DNA from: Pseudomonas canadensis
Lineage (GTDB): Bacteria > Pseudomonadota > Gammaproteobacteria > Pseudomonadales > Pseudomonadaceae
DNA length: 64,000 bases
Assembly: GCF_000503215.1 (NCBI RefSeq)
Contig: NZ_KI628539.1
Location: forward strand, 962,592 to 1,026,591
Direction: 5' to 3'
The translations under genes were made by a program, and so were the position numbers. This document shows, piece after piece, positions 34,254 through 42,478 of the stretch (positions are counted from its first letter, which is position 1; each line of letters begins with the position of its first letter). The notes beneath the pieces were generated by a model. The model searched no databases and had not been told where the DNA came from. It saw only the letters and a list, made by a program, of their open reading frames with translations.

Positions 34254-34646
34254 ATGACCGACCGCCAACTCATCATCCCTCGCGCCATGCACTCAATCGT
34301 CGAGCGCGCCGGCTACGTGCCCGCGGTCAAGGTGGGCAAGACGTTGTACTGCGCAGGGCAGGTCGGGCGTACGGCTGCATTGGCGGTGATCGAGGACCCC
34401 GAGGCGCAATTCGTCGCGGCCTGGGAGAATCTGCGGCAGGTGCTGGAAGAGGGTGGTTGCACCTTCGACGACGTGGTGGACATGACCACCTACCACGTCA
34501 ACATGAGCCAGCACATGGCGGTTTTCCGTGACGTGAAAAACCGCCTGTTCCCACGCGGGCATTGCGCCTGGACCACCATTGGGGTGTCCGAACTGGCGCA
34601 CCCCGGCCTGCTGGTGGAAATCAAATGCGTGGCGGTGCAGCGCTGA
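34254..34646 (+). CDS. RidA/YjgF-family protein
   Basis: 130-residue protein of the Rid superfamily. Conserved-looking segments are KVGKTLYCAGQVGR near residue 28, EAQFVAAWENLRQVLEEGGC and the C-terminal LLVEIKCVAVQR. True RidA, which hydrolyses 2-aminoacrylate, has an Arg near position 105; the matching region here reads GHCAWTTIGVSELAHPG, without that Arg. It is therefore more likely one of the Rid4 to Rid7 subgroups of unclear activity. It is a single gene, convergent with ppnN with almost no spacer. Confidence 0.82.
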   Translation: MTDRQLIIPRAMHSIVERAGYVPAVKVGKTLYCAGQVGRTAALAVIEDPEAQFVAAWENLRQVLEEGGCTFDDVVDMTTYHVNMSQHMAVFRDVKNRLFPRGHCAWTTIGVSELAHPGLLVEIKCVAVQR

Positions 34647-34647
34647 C

Positions 34648-36021
34648 TTATTGCACCACGCGATAGCACGGCACATACGCCGCGCCGCCCGGCAACTTCA
34701 TGCGGTGCTGGGCGACAAACGCCTGTAGCAGCTCGTCCAGCGGCTTCATGATGGCCGGATCACCGTGGATTTCGTACGGGCCGTTCTGCTCGATCAGGCG
34801 GATGCCTTTGTCCTTCACGTTACCCGCCACGATCCCGGAGAACGCACGGCGCAAGTTGGCGGCGAGTTCGTGGGGTGGCAGTGCGTGGCTCAGTTGCAGG
34901 CTGGCCATATTCTCGTGAGTCGGGTCGAACGGGCGCTGGAAGCCTTCGTCGATCTTCAGCAGCCAGTTGAAGTGGAAGGCGTCGTTGCGCTCGCGACGGA
35001 ACTGCTTCACCGCCTTGAGGCCGGCGGTCATCTGGCGCGCCACTTCGGCGGGGTCGTCGATGATGATCTGGTAGTGCGCCTGCGCCGCTTCGCCTAGGGT
35101 GGCGCCGACGAATGCGTGCAACTGCTGCAGGTACGGCGCTGCGTGTTTCGGCCCGGTGAGGATGACCGGGAACGGCAGGTCGCGGTTGTCCGGGTGCATC
35201 AGGATGCCCAGCAGGTACAGGAACTCTTCGGCCGTGCCGGCGCCGCCTGGGAAGATGATGATGCCATGGCCTACACGCACGAAGGCTTCCAGGCGTTTTT
35301 CGATGTCCGGCAGGATCACCAGCTCATTGACGATCGGGTTCGGCGCTTCGGCAGCGATGATGCCCGGTTCGGTCAGGCCCAAGTAGCGCCCGCCGGTAAT
35401 GCGTTGCTTGGCGTGGGAAATGGTCGCGCCCTTCATAGGACCTTTCATTACGCCAGGGCCGCAGCCCGTGCACACGTCGAGGCTGCGCAGCCCCAGTTCA
35501 TGGCCGACTTTCTTGGTGTATTTGTATTCTTCGGTATTGATCGAGTGCCCGCCCCAACACACCACGATCTTCGGCTCGACACCCGGGCGCAGCGTACGGG
35601 CGTTGCGCAGCAGGTGGAACACGTAGTCGGTGATGCCCTGGGAGTTGCTCAGGTCGATGCGCTGGCTGTCCAGTTCGTTCTCGGTATAAACGATGTCGCG
35701 CAGGGCGCTGAACAGCATTTCACGGGTGCTGGCAATCATTTCGCCATCGACGAAGGCGTCGGCCGGGGCATTCAACAGTTCAAGGCGTACGCCACGGTCT
35801 TGCTGGTGGATGCGCACTTCAAAGTCTTTGTAGGCGTCGAGGATGGTCTTGGCGTTGTCGATGTGCGCGCCGGTGTTGAGGATCGCCAGGGCGCACTGGC
35901 GGAACAGGGTGTAGATGCTGCCGGTACCGGCTTCGCTCAGTTGCTGGACTTCACGCTGGGACAGGGTTTCGAGGCTGCCCTTGGGGCTGACGGAGGCATT
36001 GATGACTTGACGTTGGGGCAT
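34648..36021 (-). CDS. ppnN: Nucleotide 5'-monophosphate nucleosidase PpnN (LOG family)
   Basis: 457-residue enzyme that splits purine and pyrimidine nucleoside monophosphates into base and ribose 5-phosphate; the E. coli enzyme (YgdH) is stimulated by (p)ppGpp. An N-terminal domain begins MPQRQVINASVSPKGSLETL. The central LOG motif GIIIFPGGAGTAEEFLYLLG lies near residue 260, and CTGCGPGVMKGPMKGA lies before it near residue 180. The C-terminal regulatory domain is complete. The start at 36021 follows the family; a longer reading from 36051 is less likely. It is convergent with the RidA gene by 1 bp. Confidence 0.92.
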   Translation of the reverse strand: MPQRQVINASVSPKGSLETLSQREVQQLSEAGTGSIYTLFRQCALAILNTGAHIDNAKTILDAYKDFEVRIHQQDRGVRLELLNAPADAFVDGEMIASTREMLFSALRDIVYTENELDSQRIDLSNSQGITDYVFHLLRNARTLRPGVEPKIVVCWGGHSINTEEYKYTKKVGHELGLRSLDVCTGCGPGVMKGPMKGATISHAKQRITGGRYLGLTEPGIIAAEAPNPIVNELVILPDIEKRLEAFVRVGHGIIIFPGGAGTAEEFLYLLGILMHPDNRDLPFPVILTGPKHAAPYLQQLHAFVGATLGEAAQAHYQIIIDDPAEVARQMTAGLKAVKQFRRERNDAFHFNWLLKIDEGFQRPFDPTHENMASLQLSHALPPHELAANLRRAFSGIVAGNVKDKGIRLIEQNGPYEIHGDPAIMKPLDELLQAFVAQHRMKLPGGAAYVPCYRVVQ

Positions 36022-36171
36022 TCTGATTCCTTGAAAGCGCAGCCACCGCACCCGCGAGGGGCTGCGATGGCTTGAGAATGATGGGCGCCGAATTCGGTCG
36101 CACGAGACGGATATTTACCTCAGGCGCAGGGCCGAGCGCAAACACCGTCCAGCACCATCATGCCGCAGAAC

Positions 36172-36996
36172 TCACTGAATCAGCTTCCAGTTTTTGTAGA
36201 AAACCCGACGCAGGGTAAAGGCCAGGCCGGCAAACCCAGCGATCACGGCGTTGAGAACCAGGGGCACAGGGGTCGGCCGCACGATATCGATAAACAGGCA
36301 GTAACGCTTGGCATCATTTTTGTTGAAAGACGCATGCATCAGCGTGTCATCGAAAATAAACAGCGGGTCGTCATGCCAGTAGTGCTTGTGCTTGCCCACC
36401 TGGATGTAGACGCCCTCGTGATGGGGCGCCGGAGCCATGTTGTAGAGCACGCGGAACATCATGCGCAGGGGGCCGAAGTGAAAGGAGGTGGAGCGGTTTT
36501 CATTGAATACCGACACACCGATGGTCTTCACGAACGGTAGTTTTTTGCGCAGCTGCGGGATGTCGAGCGTGGTCTCGATGGGTTGGCCATACCACTGGAA
36601 AAACAACATGCCGCGCTTCTTCTCGGCCATGCGTGCGTCCAGGTAACCGATGATTTCGTCCTTGTGGGCCATGGCGTCATTGAGCACCTGTTGCAGGTCT
36701 GCACGCCAGGCAGGCGGCAGGTCGTTCATCCTGTAAACGTGTCGGTTACGCGAACTCAACAGGTCGAACAGGGTGTTGAACGGTGCCAGCAGCCAGGTAT
36801 TGCGGCCACTGCCAATAAAGTACTTCTTGGCGGTGGGCGCGTCATACAGACCATTACGCAGAAAGTCGTAAATGCCGCATATCACGACCAGTCCAAGAAA
36901 TACCAAGGTGGTTTCGGGGAAGATATCCATAATCAGCAGCACGCCGAATACCCAGGCGACCGATACCGCTTTTTTACGCAAAGCAGGCTTATTCAT
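36172..36996 (-). CDS. Membrane-anchored aspartyl/asparaginyl beta-hydroxylase-family dioxygenase
   Basis: 274-residue protein with two N-terminal membrane segments (AWVFGVLLIMDI and LVFLGLVVICGIYDFL) and a cytoplasmic iron/2-oxoglutarate dioxygenase domain. The domain resembles the LpxO/AspH family, ending in FDDTLMHASFNKND and RYCLFIDIVRP. The first metal motif, HRD in classical LpxO, reads TSFHFGPLRMM, so the acidic ligand is replaced by Gly, as in the AspH branch. Substrate unknown: lipid A is possible by family, but this is not the typical LpxO sequence. A further C-terminal membrane segment is likely (VPLVLNAVIAGFAGLAFTL). Confidence 0.75.
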   Translation of the reverse strand: MNKPALRKKAVSVAWVFGVLLIMDIFPETTLVFLGLVVICGIYDFLRNGLYDAPTAKKYFIGSGRNTWLLAPFNTLFDLLSSRNRHVYRMNDLPPAWRADLQQVLNDAMAHKDEIIGYLDARMAEKKRGMLFFQWYGQPIETTLDIPQLRKKLPFVKTIGVSVFNENRSTSFHFGPLRMMFRVLYNMAPAPHHEGVYIQVGKHKHYWHDDPLFIFDDTLMHASFNKNDAKRYCLFIDIVRPTPVPLVLNAVIAGFAGLAFTLRRVFYKNWKLIQ

Positions 36997-37305
36997 GTAA
37001 CTCAGCTCCAGCAGGACGCCATTCGACAGGTCCGGATCCCTGGCTGCGAGTGGTAGGGGTTTGAAACATATTGAAACAACTACGTCATGATAAGGCGTTC
37101 GGCGCTGGATAGGCGTTTTAAATATTGCGAAATTGTGAAGGCTTTACACAGTTTTTAACCCTTGTAGCGCTGAGTGGATTGGATTTTGTAAACAGAAGAT
37201 TTGCGACTATCGTGACGCTTCGGTTTTTTGGACGTCATAGACCGGTACGATTGAAGTTGAATGGCCACCATTGGCCTTCGGCACCTTGGAAGAGGCAGAA
37301 ATTTT
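36997..37305. other. Intergenic region between the hydroxylase gene and fabV
   Basis: This 309-bp spacer separates divergent genes. A weak sigma70-like pair for fabV is TTGTAA (37186-37191), 16 bp, TATCGT (37208-37213). I see no repeat or further gene. Confidence 0.5.
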
Positions 37306-38499
37306 ATGATCATCAAACCGCGGGTTCGTGGCTTCATCTGTGTGACCGCTCACCCTGTTGGCTGTGAAGCGAACGTCAAAGAGCAGATCGACTACGTGAC
37401 TCAACACGGCGTCATCGAAGGCGGCCCGAAAAAGGTACTGGTCCTCGGCGCTTCCACCGGCTACGGCCTGGCCGCGCGCATCAGTGCTGCCTTTGGCTGC
37501 GGCGCCGACACCCTGGGCGTGTTTTTTGAGAAAGAAGGCGAAGAAGGCAAGCTGAGCTCCGCCGGCTGGTACAACAGCGCCGCGTTCGAGAAGTTTGCCG
37601 TCGAGAAAGGCCTGTACGCCAAGAGCATCAACGGCGACGCGTTCTCCGACGAGATCAAGCGCCTGACCATCGAAACCATCAAGAAAGATCTGGGCAAGAT
37701 CGACCTGGTCGTCTACAGCCTGGCCGCGCCACGCCGTACCGACCCACAAGGCGTGGTGCACAACTCCACCCTCAAGCCGATCGGCAAGGCCGTGACCCTG
37801 CGCGGTATCAACACCGACAAGGGCGTTGTGGTCGACACCACGCTGGAGCCTGCGACCCAGGAAGAAATCGACGGCACCGTCAAAGTGATGGGCGGCGAAG
37901 ACTGGCAGCTGTGGATCGACGCCCTGCGTGACGCCGACGTGCTGGCCGAAGGCGCCAAGACTACGGCGTTCACCTACCTCGGTGAAAAGCTGACCCAGGA
38001 TATCTACTGGAACGGCTCCATCGGCGAAGCCAAGAAGGACCTAGACAAGAAAGTCCTGACCCTGCGCGATAACCTCGCGGCACTCAAGGGCGACGCCCGT
38101 GTGTCGGTGCTCAAGGCTGTGGTCACCCAGGCCAGCTCGGCCATCCCGATCATGCCGCTGTACCTGTCGCTGCTGTTCAAAGTGATGAAAGAGCAGGGCA
38201 CCCACGAAGGTTGCATCGAGCAGGTCTACGGTCTGTTCAAGGACAGCCTGTACGGCAGCCAGCCGAAACTCGACGCCGACGGCCGCCTGCGTGCCGACCT
38301 GGCCGAGCTGGAGCCGAAGGTCCAGGACGCCGTGGCAGCTCTGTGGAACCAGGTCACCGACGACAACGTCAATGAGATCAGTGATTTTGCCGGCTACAAG
38401 GCGGAGTTCCTGCGTTTGTTCGGTTTTGAAATCGACGGCGTGGACTATGACGCTGACGTGAACCCGACCGTGAAGATCAACGGCCTGATCCAGGCCTAA
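37306..38499 (+). CDS. fabV: Enoyl-ACP reductase FabV
   Basis: 397-residue NADH-dependent trans-2-enoyl-ACP/CoA reductase of type II fatty acid synthesis. The glycine motif VLVLGASTGYGLAARI lies near residue 45 and the catalytic Tyr-(8)-Lys pair in IYWNGSIGEAKK near 230-245. FabV enzymes resist triclosan, so this gene would confer that trait. The ATG at 37306 has AAGAGGCAG upstream and aligns with other FabV starts (MIIKPRVRGFICVTAHP). It corresponds to PA2950. A strong terminator follows. Confidence 0.96.
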   Translation: MIIKPRVRGFICVTAHPVGCEANVKEQIDYVTQHGVIEGGPKKVLVLGASTGYGLAARISAAFGCGADTLGVFFEKEGEEGKLSSAGWYNSAAFEKFAVEKGLYAKSINGDAFSDEIKRLTIETIKKDLGKIDLVVYSLAAPRRTDPQGVVHNSTLKPIGKAVTLRGINTDKGVVVDTTLEPATQEEIDGTVKVMGGEDWQLWIDALRDADVLAEGAKTTAFTYLGEKLTQDIYWNGSIGEAKKDLDKKVLTLRDNLAALKGDARVSVLKAVVTQASSAIPIMPLYLSLLFKVMKEQGTHEGCIEQVYGLFKDSLYGSQPKLDADGRLRADLAELEPKVQDAVAALWNQVTDDNVNEISDFAGYKAEFLRLFGFEIDGVDYDADVNPTVKINGLIQA

Positions 38500-38512
38500 G
38501 CGATCCGGTTTG

Positions 38513-38541
38513 AGAAAACGGCCCTTCGGGGCCGTTTTTTA
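38513..38541 (+). terminator. Rho-independent terminator of fabV
   Basis: AAAACGGCCC and GGGCCGTTTT pair around TTCG and end in a T run, 13 bp after the fabV stop. Confidence 0.92.
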
Positions 38542-38654
38542 TGGCCTGCAAAAAAGGCTGATCTCATAACCCTCCTACACATTTTTGATCAGCGCCTGAT
38601 CCCTCCGATATGCCAGACTCCGTGCGCTATCAACGCGTACTAACGGAGGATCTA

Positions 38655-39278
38655 ATGACGATTCGTGCAGTGGTTTTTGATTTCGGCGGTGTCCTGTTCG
38701 ATTGGAGCCCGCAGCACCTGTACCGCAAGCTGATTGTCGACGATCACGAACGGCAACGGTTTCTCGACAACATCTGTACCCAGGCCTGGAACACCGAGCA
38801 AGACGCCGGTCGCTCCCTGGCCGACGGCACCCTCAGCCTGATCAAGCAGCACCCAGACCATGAACACTTGATCCAGGCCTATTACGACCGCTGGCACGAA
38901 ATGCTGCGTGGTTCGCTACCGGAAGGCGTGGCGATTCTCGAGGCACTGCACCAGGCCGATATGCCGCTGTTCGGGCTCACCAACTGGTCCGCTGAGACCT
39001 TCCCCTACGCGCGGGCCAACTACCCCTTCCTTCAATATTTTCGCGACATTGTGGTGTCCGGCGAGCTGAAACTGATCAAGCCCGACGCTGCGATCTACAA
39101 CGCCAGCCTAAACTAGGTTCGTGCGCACCTGTCGGATATCCAGCCGACGGAAGTGGTGTTTATCGATGATGTGGCCGGCAATATCGAAGCGGCCATCGCC
39201 CTTGGCTGGCAGGGGATTCACCATGTGTCGGCTGAACGCACCGCTGCGCGCCTGCGTGAGTTGGGCGTGGGCTTCTAG
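38655..39278 (+). pseudogene. HAD-IA hydrolase gene with in-frame amber codon
   Basis: The frame begins MTIRAVVFDFGGVLFDWSPQ, with the nucleophile motif DFGGVLFD, and continues through FGLTNWSAETFPYA and LKLIKPDAAIYNASLN. TAG at 39114-39116 then stops it at residue 153. Reading through, the same frame gives VRAHLSDIQPTEVVFIDDVA and GNIEAAIALGWQGIHHVS, the expected C-terminal HAD motif IV with the metal-binding DD, to a natural stop at 39276-39278 (207 residues). A C-to-T change of CAG (Gln) explains it. A sequencing error is the main alternative. Without motif IV the short product should be inactive. GGAGGA lies well placed before the ATG, so it was a well-expressed gene until recently. Confidence 0.82.
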
Positions 39279-40180
39279 CGCGCCCACTTCTCTATGGCGA
39301 AATCCACGAAGGCGCGCAGTTTGGGCAGCCGATAACGGTCTTGGCCGTAGAGCAGGTGCATGGGGCGGCTGGGCAGTCGATAGGTGGTGAGTAAGGCCAC
39401 CAGTTTGCCGCTCTCCAGATCCGGTTGTACCAGGGCATCGGCCAGCATGATGATGCCCATGCCGTTGACGGCCGCCTGGCGCAAGCCTTGCGAGCTGTTG
39501 ATGGTCAATGAGCCGGAGACCGGTACCTCCACCTCGCCGCCCTCGCCGGTCATGCGCCACAGTTTGTCGGCGTCGCGCCAGTTGTCACTCGCTGGGTAGG
39601 CGAACGCCAGGCAGTCGTGCTGTTGCAGGTCATCGGGCGTTTGCGGCGTGCCCCGTCGCGCCAGGTATTCAGGTGAGGCGCAGAGGGTGAGGGTGTAGTC
39701 CTGCATTGGCCTGGCGATCAGGCTGGAGGCTTCCAGCTCGCCGAGACGGATCGCCACATCAAAGCCACTGTCGACCAGGTCCATCCGCTCATTGCTTAGT
39801 ACCACGTACAGGTTGATCAGCGGGTAGCGTCGGGAAAATTCACTCAAGGCGGGTGTAAGGCGTTCGGTGCCGAACACGGGAGGCGCAGTGATGCGCAGAT
39901 TTCCTTTGGGGACATCGCTGTGAACTTGCTCGGCGAGTTGCTCTGAATCGGCCACCAGCCCCAGCACTTCCAGGCAACGCTGGTAATACTGCCCGCCAAA
40001 CTCCGTGAGGCTCTGTTTGCGCGTGGTGCGTTTGAGCAGGCTGACGCCGAGTCGCTGCTCCAAGGCACGCAGGTGATTGCCGACCATGGTGGTGGACATC
40101 CCGCAGGCATGAGCCGCGGCCGTCATGCTGCCAGTCTCGACCACCTTCACGTACACCGACATTGCCTGGAACAGATCCAT
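39275..40180 (-). CDS. LysR-family transcriptional regulator
   Basis: 301-residue LysR protein. The HTH region is MSVYVKVVETGSMTAAAHAC and MVGNHLRALEQRLGVSLLKR. The effector domain starts KGNLRITAPPVFGTERLTPA and includes MDLVDSGFDVAIRLGEL. The start at 40180 gives MDLFQAM, typical of the group. It is divergent from the aminotransferase gene with a 102-bp spacer, so it probably regulates it. Its stop overlaps the end of the HAD pseudogene by 4 bp on the opposite strand. Confidence 0.87.
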   Translation of the reverse strand: MDLFQAMSVYVKVVETGSMTAAAHACGMSTTMVGNHLRALEQRLGVSLLKRTTRKQSLTEFGGQYYQRCLEVLGLVADSEQLAEQVHSDVPKGNLRITAPPVFGTERLTPALSEFSRRYPLINLYVVLSNERMDLVDSGFDVAIRLGELEASSLIARPMQDYTLTLCASPEYLARRGTPQTPDDLQQHDCLAFAYPASDNWRDADKLWRMTGEGGEVEVPVSGSLTINSSQGLRQAAVNGMGIIMLADALVQPDLESGKLVALLTTYRLPSRPMHLLYGQDRYRLPKLRAFVDFAIEKWAR

Positions 40181-40282
40181 TATCAAGCCTTGATTTAAAG
40201 TCATTGCAGGAATGCGCAGTTTATCCAGCTAAGGTGGCTAACGATACTGCAGCCATCACTACGATGCACTGGAGACCGCACC

Positions 40283-41452
40283 ATGACCGCCGCCTGCCTG
40301 ATGACCACGTACCAACCCATGGCCCTGAGCTTCACACGCGGCCTGGGCACGCGCTTGTGGGACCAGCAAGGGCGTGAATACCTGGACGCGGTTGCCGGTG
40401 TGGCGGTGACCAATGTCGGACACTCGCACCCCAGGCTGGTGACGGCGATCAGCGAACAGGCGGGCTTGCTGTTGCACACCTCCAACCTCTACAGCATCGA
40501 CTGGCAACAGCGGTTGGCCCAGCGCCTCACTCAGCTGTCGGGCCTGGATCGCGCCTTCTTCAACAATTCCGGCGCCGAAGCCAACGAAACGGCGCTCAAG
40601 CTGGCGCGTCTGCATGGCTGGAAGAAGGGCATCGAAGAGCCGTTGGTGGTGGTGATGGAGAACGCCTTTCATGGCCGTACCCTCGGCACCATGGCCGCGA
40701 GCGATGGGCCCTCGGTGCGCTTGGGCTTCCAGCGGCTGCCGGGGGATTTTCTCAAGGTGCGCTTTGGTGATCTGGCGGCGTTGGAAGCGATTACCAAGGC
40801 ATTTGGCCCGCGTATCGCCGCAGTGCTGCTGGAGCCCATCCAGGGAGAAAGTGGCGTATTGCTGGCGCCGCCGGGCTATCTGTTAGCCTTGCGCGATCAC
40901 TGCACACGCCATGGCTGGCTGATGATGCTGGACGAGATCCAGACCGGCATCGGCCGCACCGGCACCTGGTTCGCCTTCCAGCATGAGGGCATTGTCCCGG
41001 ACGTGATGACCCTGGCCAAAGGCCTGGGCAATGGCGTGCCGATCGGCGCCTGTGTGGCACGATCTGCCGTGGCCCAACTGTTCACGCCGGGCAGTCACGG
41101 CAGCACCTTCGGTGGCAACCCGCTGGCGTGTCGTGTGGGGTGCACTGTGCTGGACATCATCGAAGAACAAGGTTTGCTGCAGAACGCTGCGCAACAGGGC
41201 GAGCGCTTGCTGACGCGGTTGCGCGTGGAGTTGAGTGAGCATCCGCAGGTCCTGGCGGTTCGTGGCCAGGGGTTGATGATCGGTATCGAGCTGGCCAACC
41301 CGTATCGGGACCTGGCGCAGCGTGCCGCCCAGGAGCATGGGCTGTTGATCAACGTGACGCGGGGCAAGATCATTCGCCTACTGCCGCCGCTGACCCTGGA
41401 TACCAAGGAGGTCGAGATGATCGTACGGGCCATTACTCGGTTGCTGGCGTAG
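40283..41452 (+). CDS. Class III PLP aminotransferase, acetylornithine aminotransferase-like
   Basis: 389-residue enzyme of the ArgD/GabT family. The PLP-binding Lys is in MTLAKGLGNGVPIGA near residue 240, phosphate-contacting FFNNSGAEANETALKLAR lies near 95, and the Asp that holds the pyridine nitrogen is in MLDEIQTGIGRTG. The pattern TSNLYSIDWQQRLAQRL is ArgD-like. ArgD itself would usually sit with arginine genes, so this is likely a paralogue acting on another omega-amino substrate. GGAGA lies 8 nt before the ATG. It is divergent from a LysR gene. Confidence 0.85.
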   Translation: MTAACLMTTYQPMALSFTRGLGTRLWDQQGREYLDAVAGVAVTNVGHSHPRLVTAISEQAGLLLHTSNLYSIDWQQRLAQRLTQLSGLDRAFFNNSGAEANETALKLARLHGWKKGIEEPLVVVMENAFHGRTLGTMAASDGPSVRLGFQRLPGDFLKVRFGDLAALEAITKAFGPRIAAVLLEPIQGESGVLLAPPGYLLALRDHCTRHGWLMMLDEIQTGIGRTGTWFAFQHEGIVPDVMTLAKGLGNGVPIGACVARSAVAQLFTPGSHGSTFGGNPLACRVGCTVLDIIEEQGLLQNAAQQGERLLTRLRVELSEHPQVLAVRGQGLMIGIELANPYRDLAQRAAQEHGLLINVTRGKIIRLLPPLTLDTKEVEMIVRAITRLLA

Positions 41453-42356
41453 GGCCGTTGAGCCACTCCTGATTCATTGTTTCGGTGTCGCCCAGGTATT
41501 CCAACAACCACGCCATGGCCGGTGAAAGCTTGTTCTGCGCCCAGGCCACACACGACGGGCTGGCCGGAAACGGCCGGCTCAATTGCAGTGCCACCAGTTC
41601 ACCGCGCTCGATCCACGGCAACACCTGATGCGCTGGCGCCATGCCGACGCACAGACCGTCGCGCAGGCAGTCGAGGGCAGAAGCCCAATTGGGGACCACC
41701 AGGCGTCGCTGGTTATCCAATGTCCAAGTGTCGCGCTTGGGCAGGTTGCGCGAGGTGTCGGTCATGCACAGCGAGGCAAAGGGGCGCAGTTGATCGTCGC
41801 TCAACAACCCTTCGAGACTGGCTAGCGGGTGTCGCGCGCTGACCACGCACAGCCAGTTCAGCAAACCCATATCGCGGAAGGTGAAGTGACTGGCCACTGG
41901 TACTGCGCTGGTGGCGCCGATCACAATGTCGGTACGTTCATCTGCCAGGGCATCCCACACGCCGTTGTACACCTCGTACTCCAGCAGCAGCTCGACTTCG
42001 GGAAACTGTCGATAGAAATCCAGCACCAACTGCCGGCAGCGCTGGGGTTTGACGATGGAATCCACGGCTACTTTCAACTGGCCGCTCCAGCCATTGGCGA
42101 CCTGCTGACACAGGCGTCGGGTGCCGAGCATTTTTTTCATCACGCCACGGGCTTCGTCGATGAACAGGCGGCCGGCGGGCGTCAGCTCCACATCCCGGTG
42201 GCGTCGCACGAACAATGGCACCGCCAACCATTCTTCCAGCTGGCGCACGGTATAACTGACGGCCGACGGCACGCGATGCAGTTCCTGAGCGGCGGCGCTG
42301 AAGCTACCATGGCGCGCCACGGCATCGACCACATCCAGGGAATATTCAGACCACAT
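41433..42356 (-). CDS. punR: LysR-family regulator PunR
   Basis: 307-residue LysR protein. It begins MWSEYSLDVVDAVARHGSFS, followed by AAAQELHRVPSAVSYTVRQL, which closely matches E. coli PunR (YdhB) as I recall it. Later shared segments include DTSRNLPKRDTWTLDNQRR and the C-terminal MAWLLEYLGDTETMNQEWL. In E. coli PunR senses purine nucleosides and activates the divergent transporter gene punC. The same arrangement is present here: punC starts 122 bp away on the opposite strand. Its 3' end overlaps the end of the aminotransferase gene by 20 bp. Confidence 0.9.
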   Translation of the reverse strand: MWSEYSLDVVDAVARHGSFSAAAQELHRVPSAVSYTVRQLEEWLAVPLFVRRHRDVELTPAGRLFIDEARGVMKKMLGTRRLCQQVANGWSGQLKVAVDSIVKPQRCRQLVLDFYRQFPEVELLLEYEVYNGVWDALADERTDIVIGATSAVPVASHFTFRDMGLLNWLCVVSARHPLASLEGLLSDDQLRPFASLCMTDTSRNLPKRDTWTLDNQRRLVVPNWASALDCLRDGLCVGMAPAHQVLPWIERGELVALQLSRPFPASPSCVAWAQNKLSPAMAWLLEYLGDTETMNQEWLNGPTPATE

Positions 42357-42403
42357 GGCGGCTGCCTTCAAATTTATTGATAAGAGTGTCCAATTATTAT
42401 CGC

Positions 42404-42431
42404 TTCACAGAGAAACTGTCAGCCTCATAAT
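42404..42431 (+). promoter_or_regulatory. Candidate punC promoter and upstream PunR site
   Basis: TTCACA (42404-42409), 16 bp, CATAAT (42426-42431) lies 48 bp before the punC start. Just upstream, GATAA (42379-42383) and TTATC (42397-42401) form an inverted pair that could be part of a LysR operator for PunR. Both are predictions from pattern only. Confidence 0.4.
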
Positions 42432-42478
42432 GGGCGCCAGTCAGCAAATAGTTTGATGGCAAGATCAACAAGGCTTCA

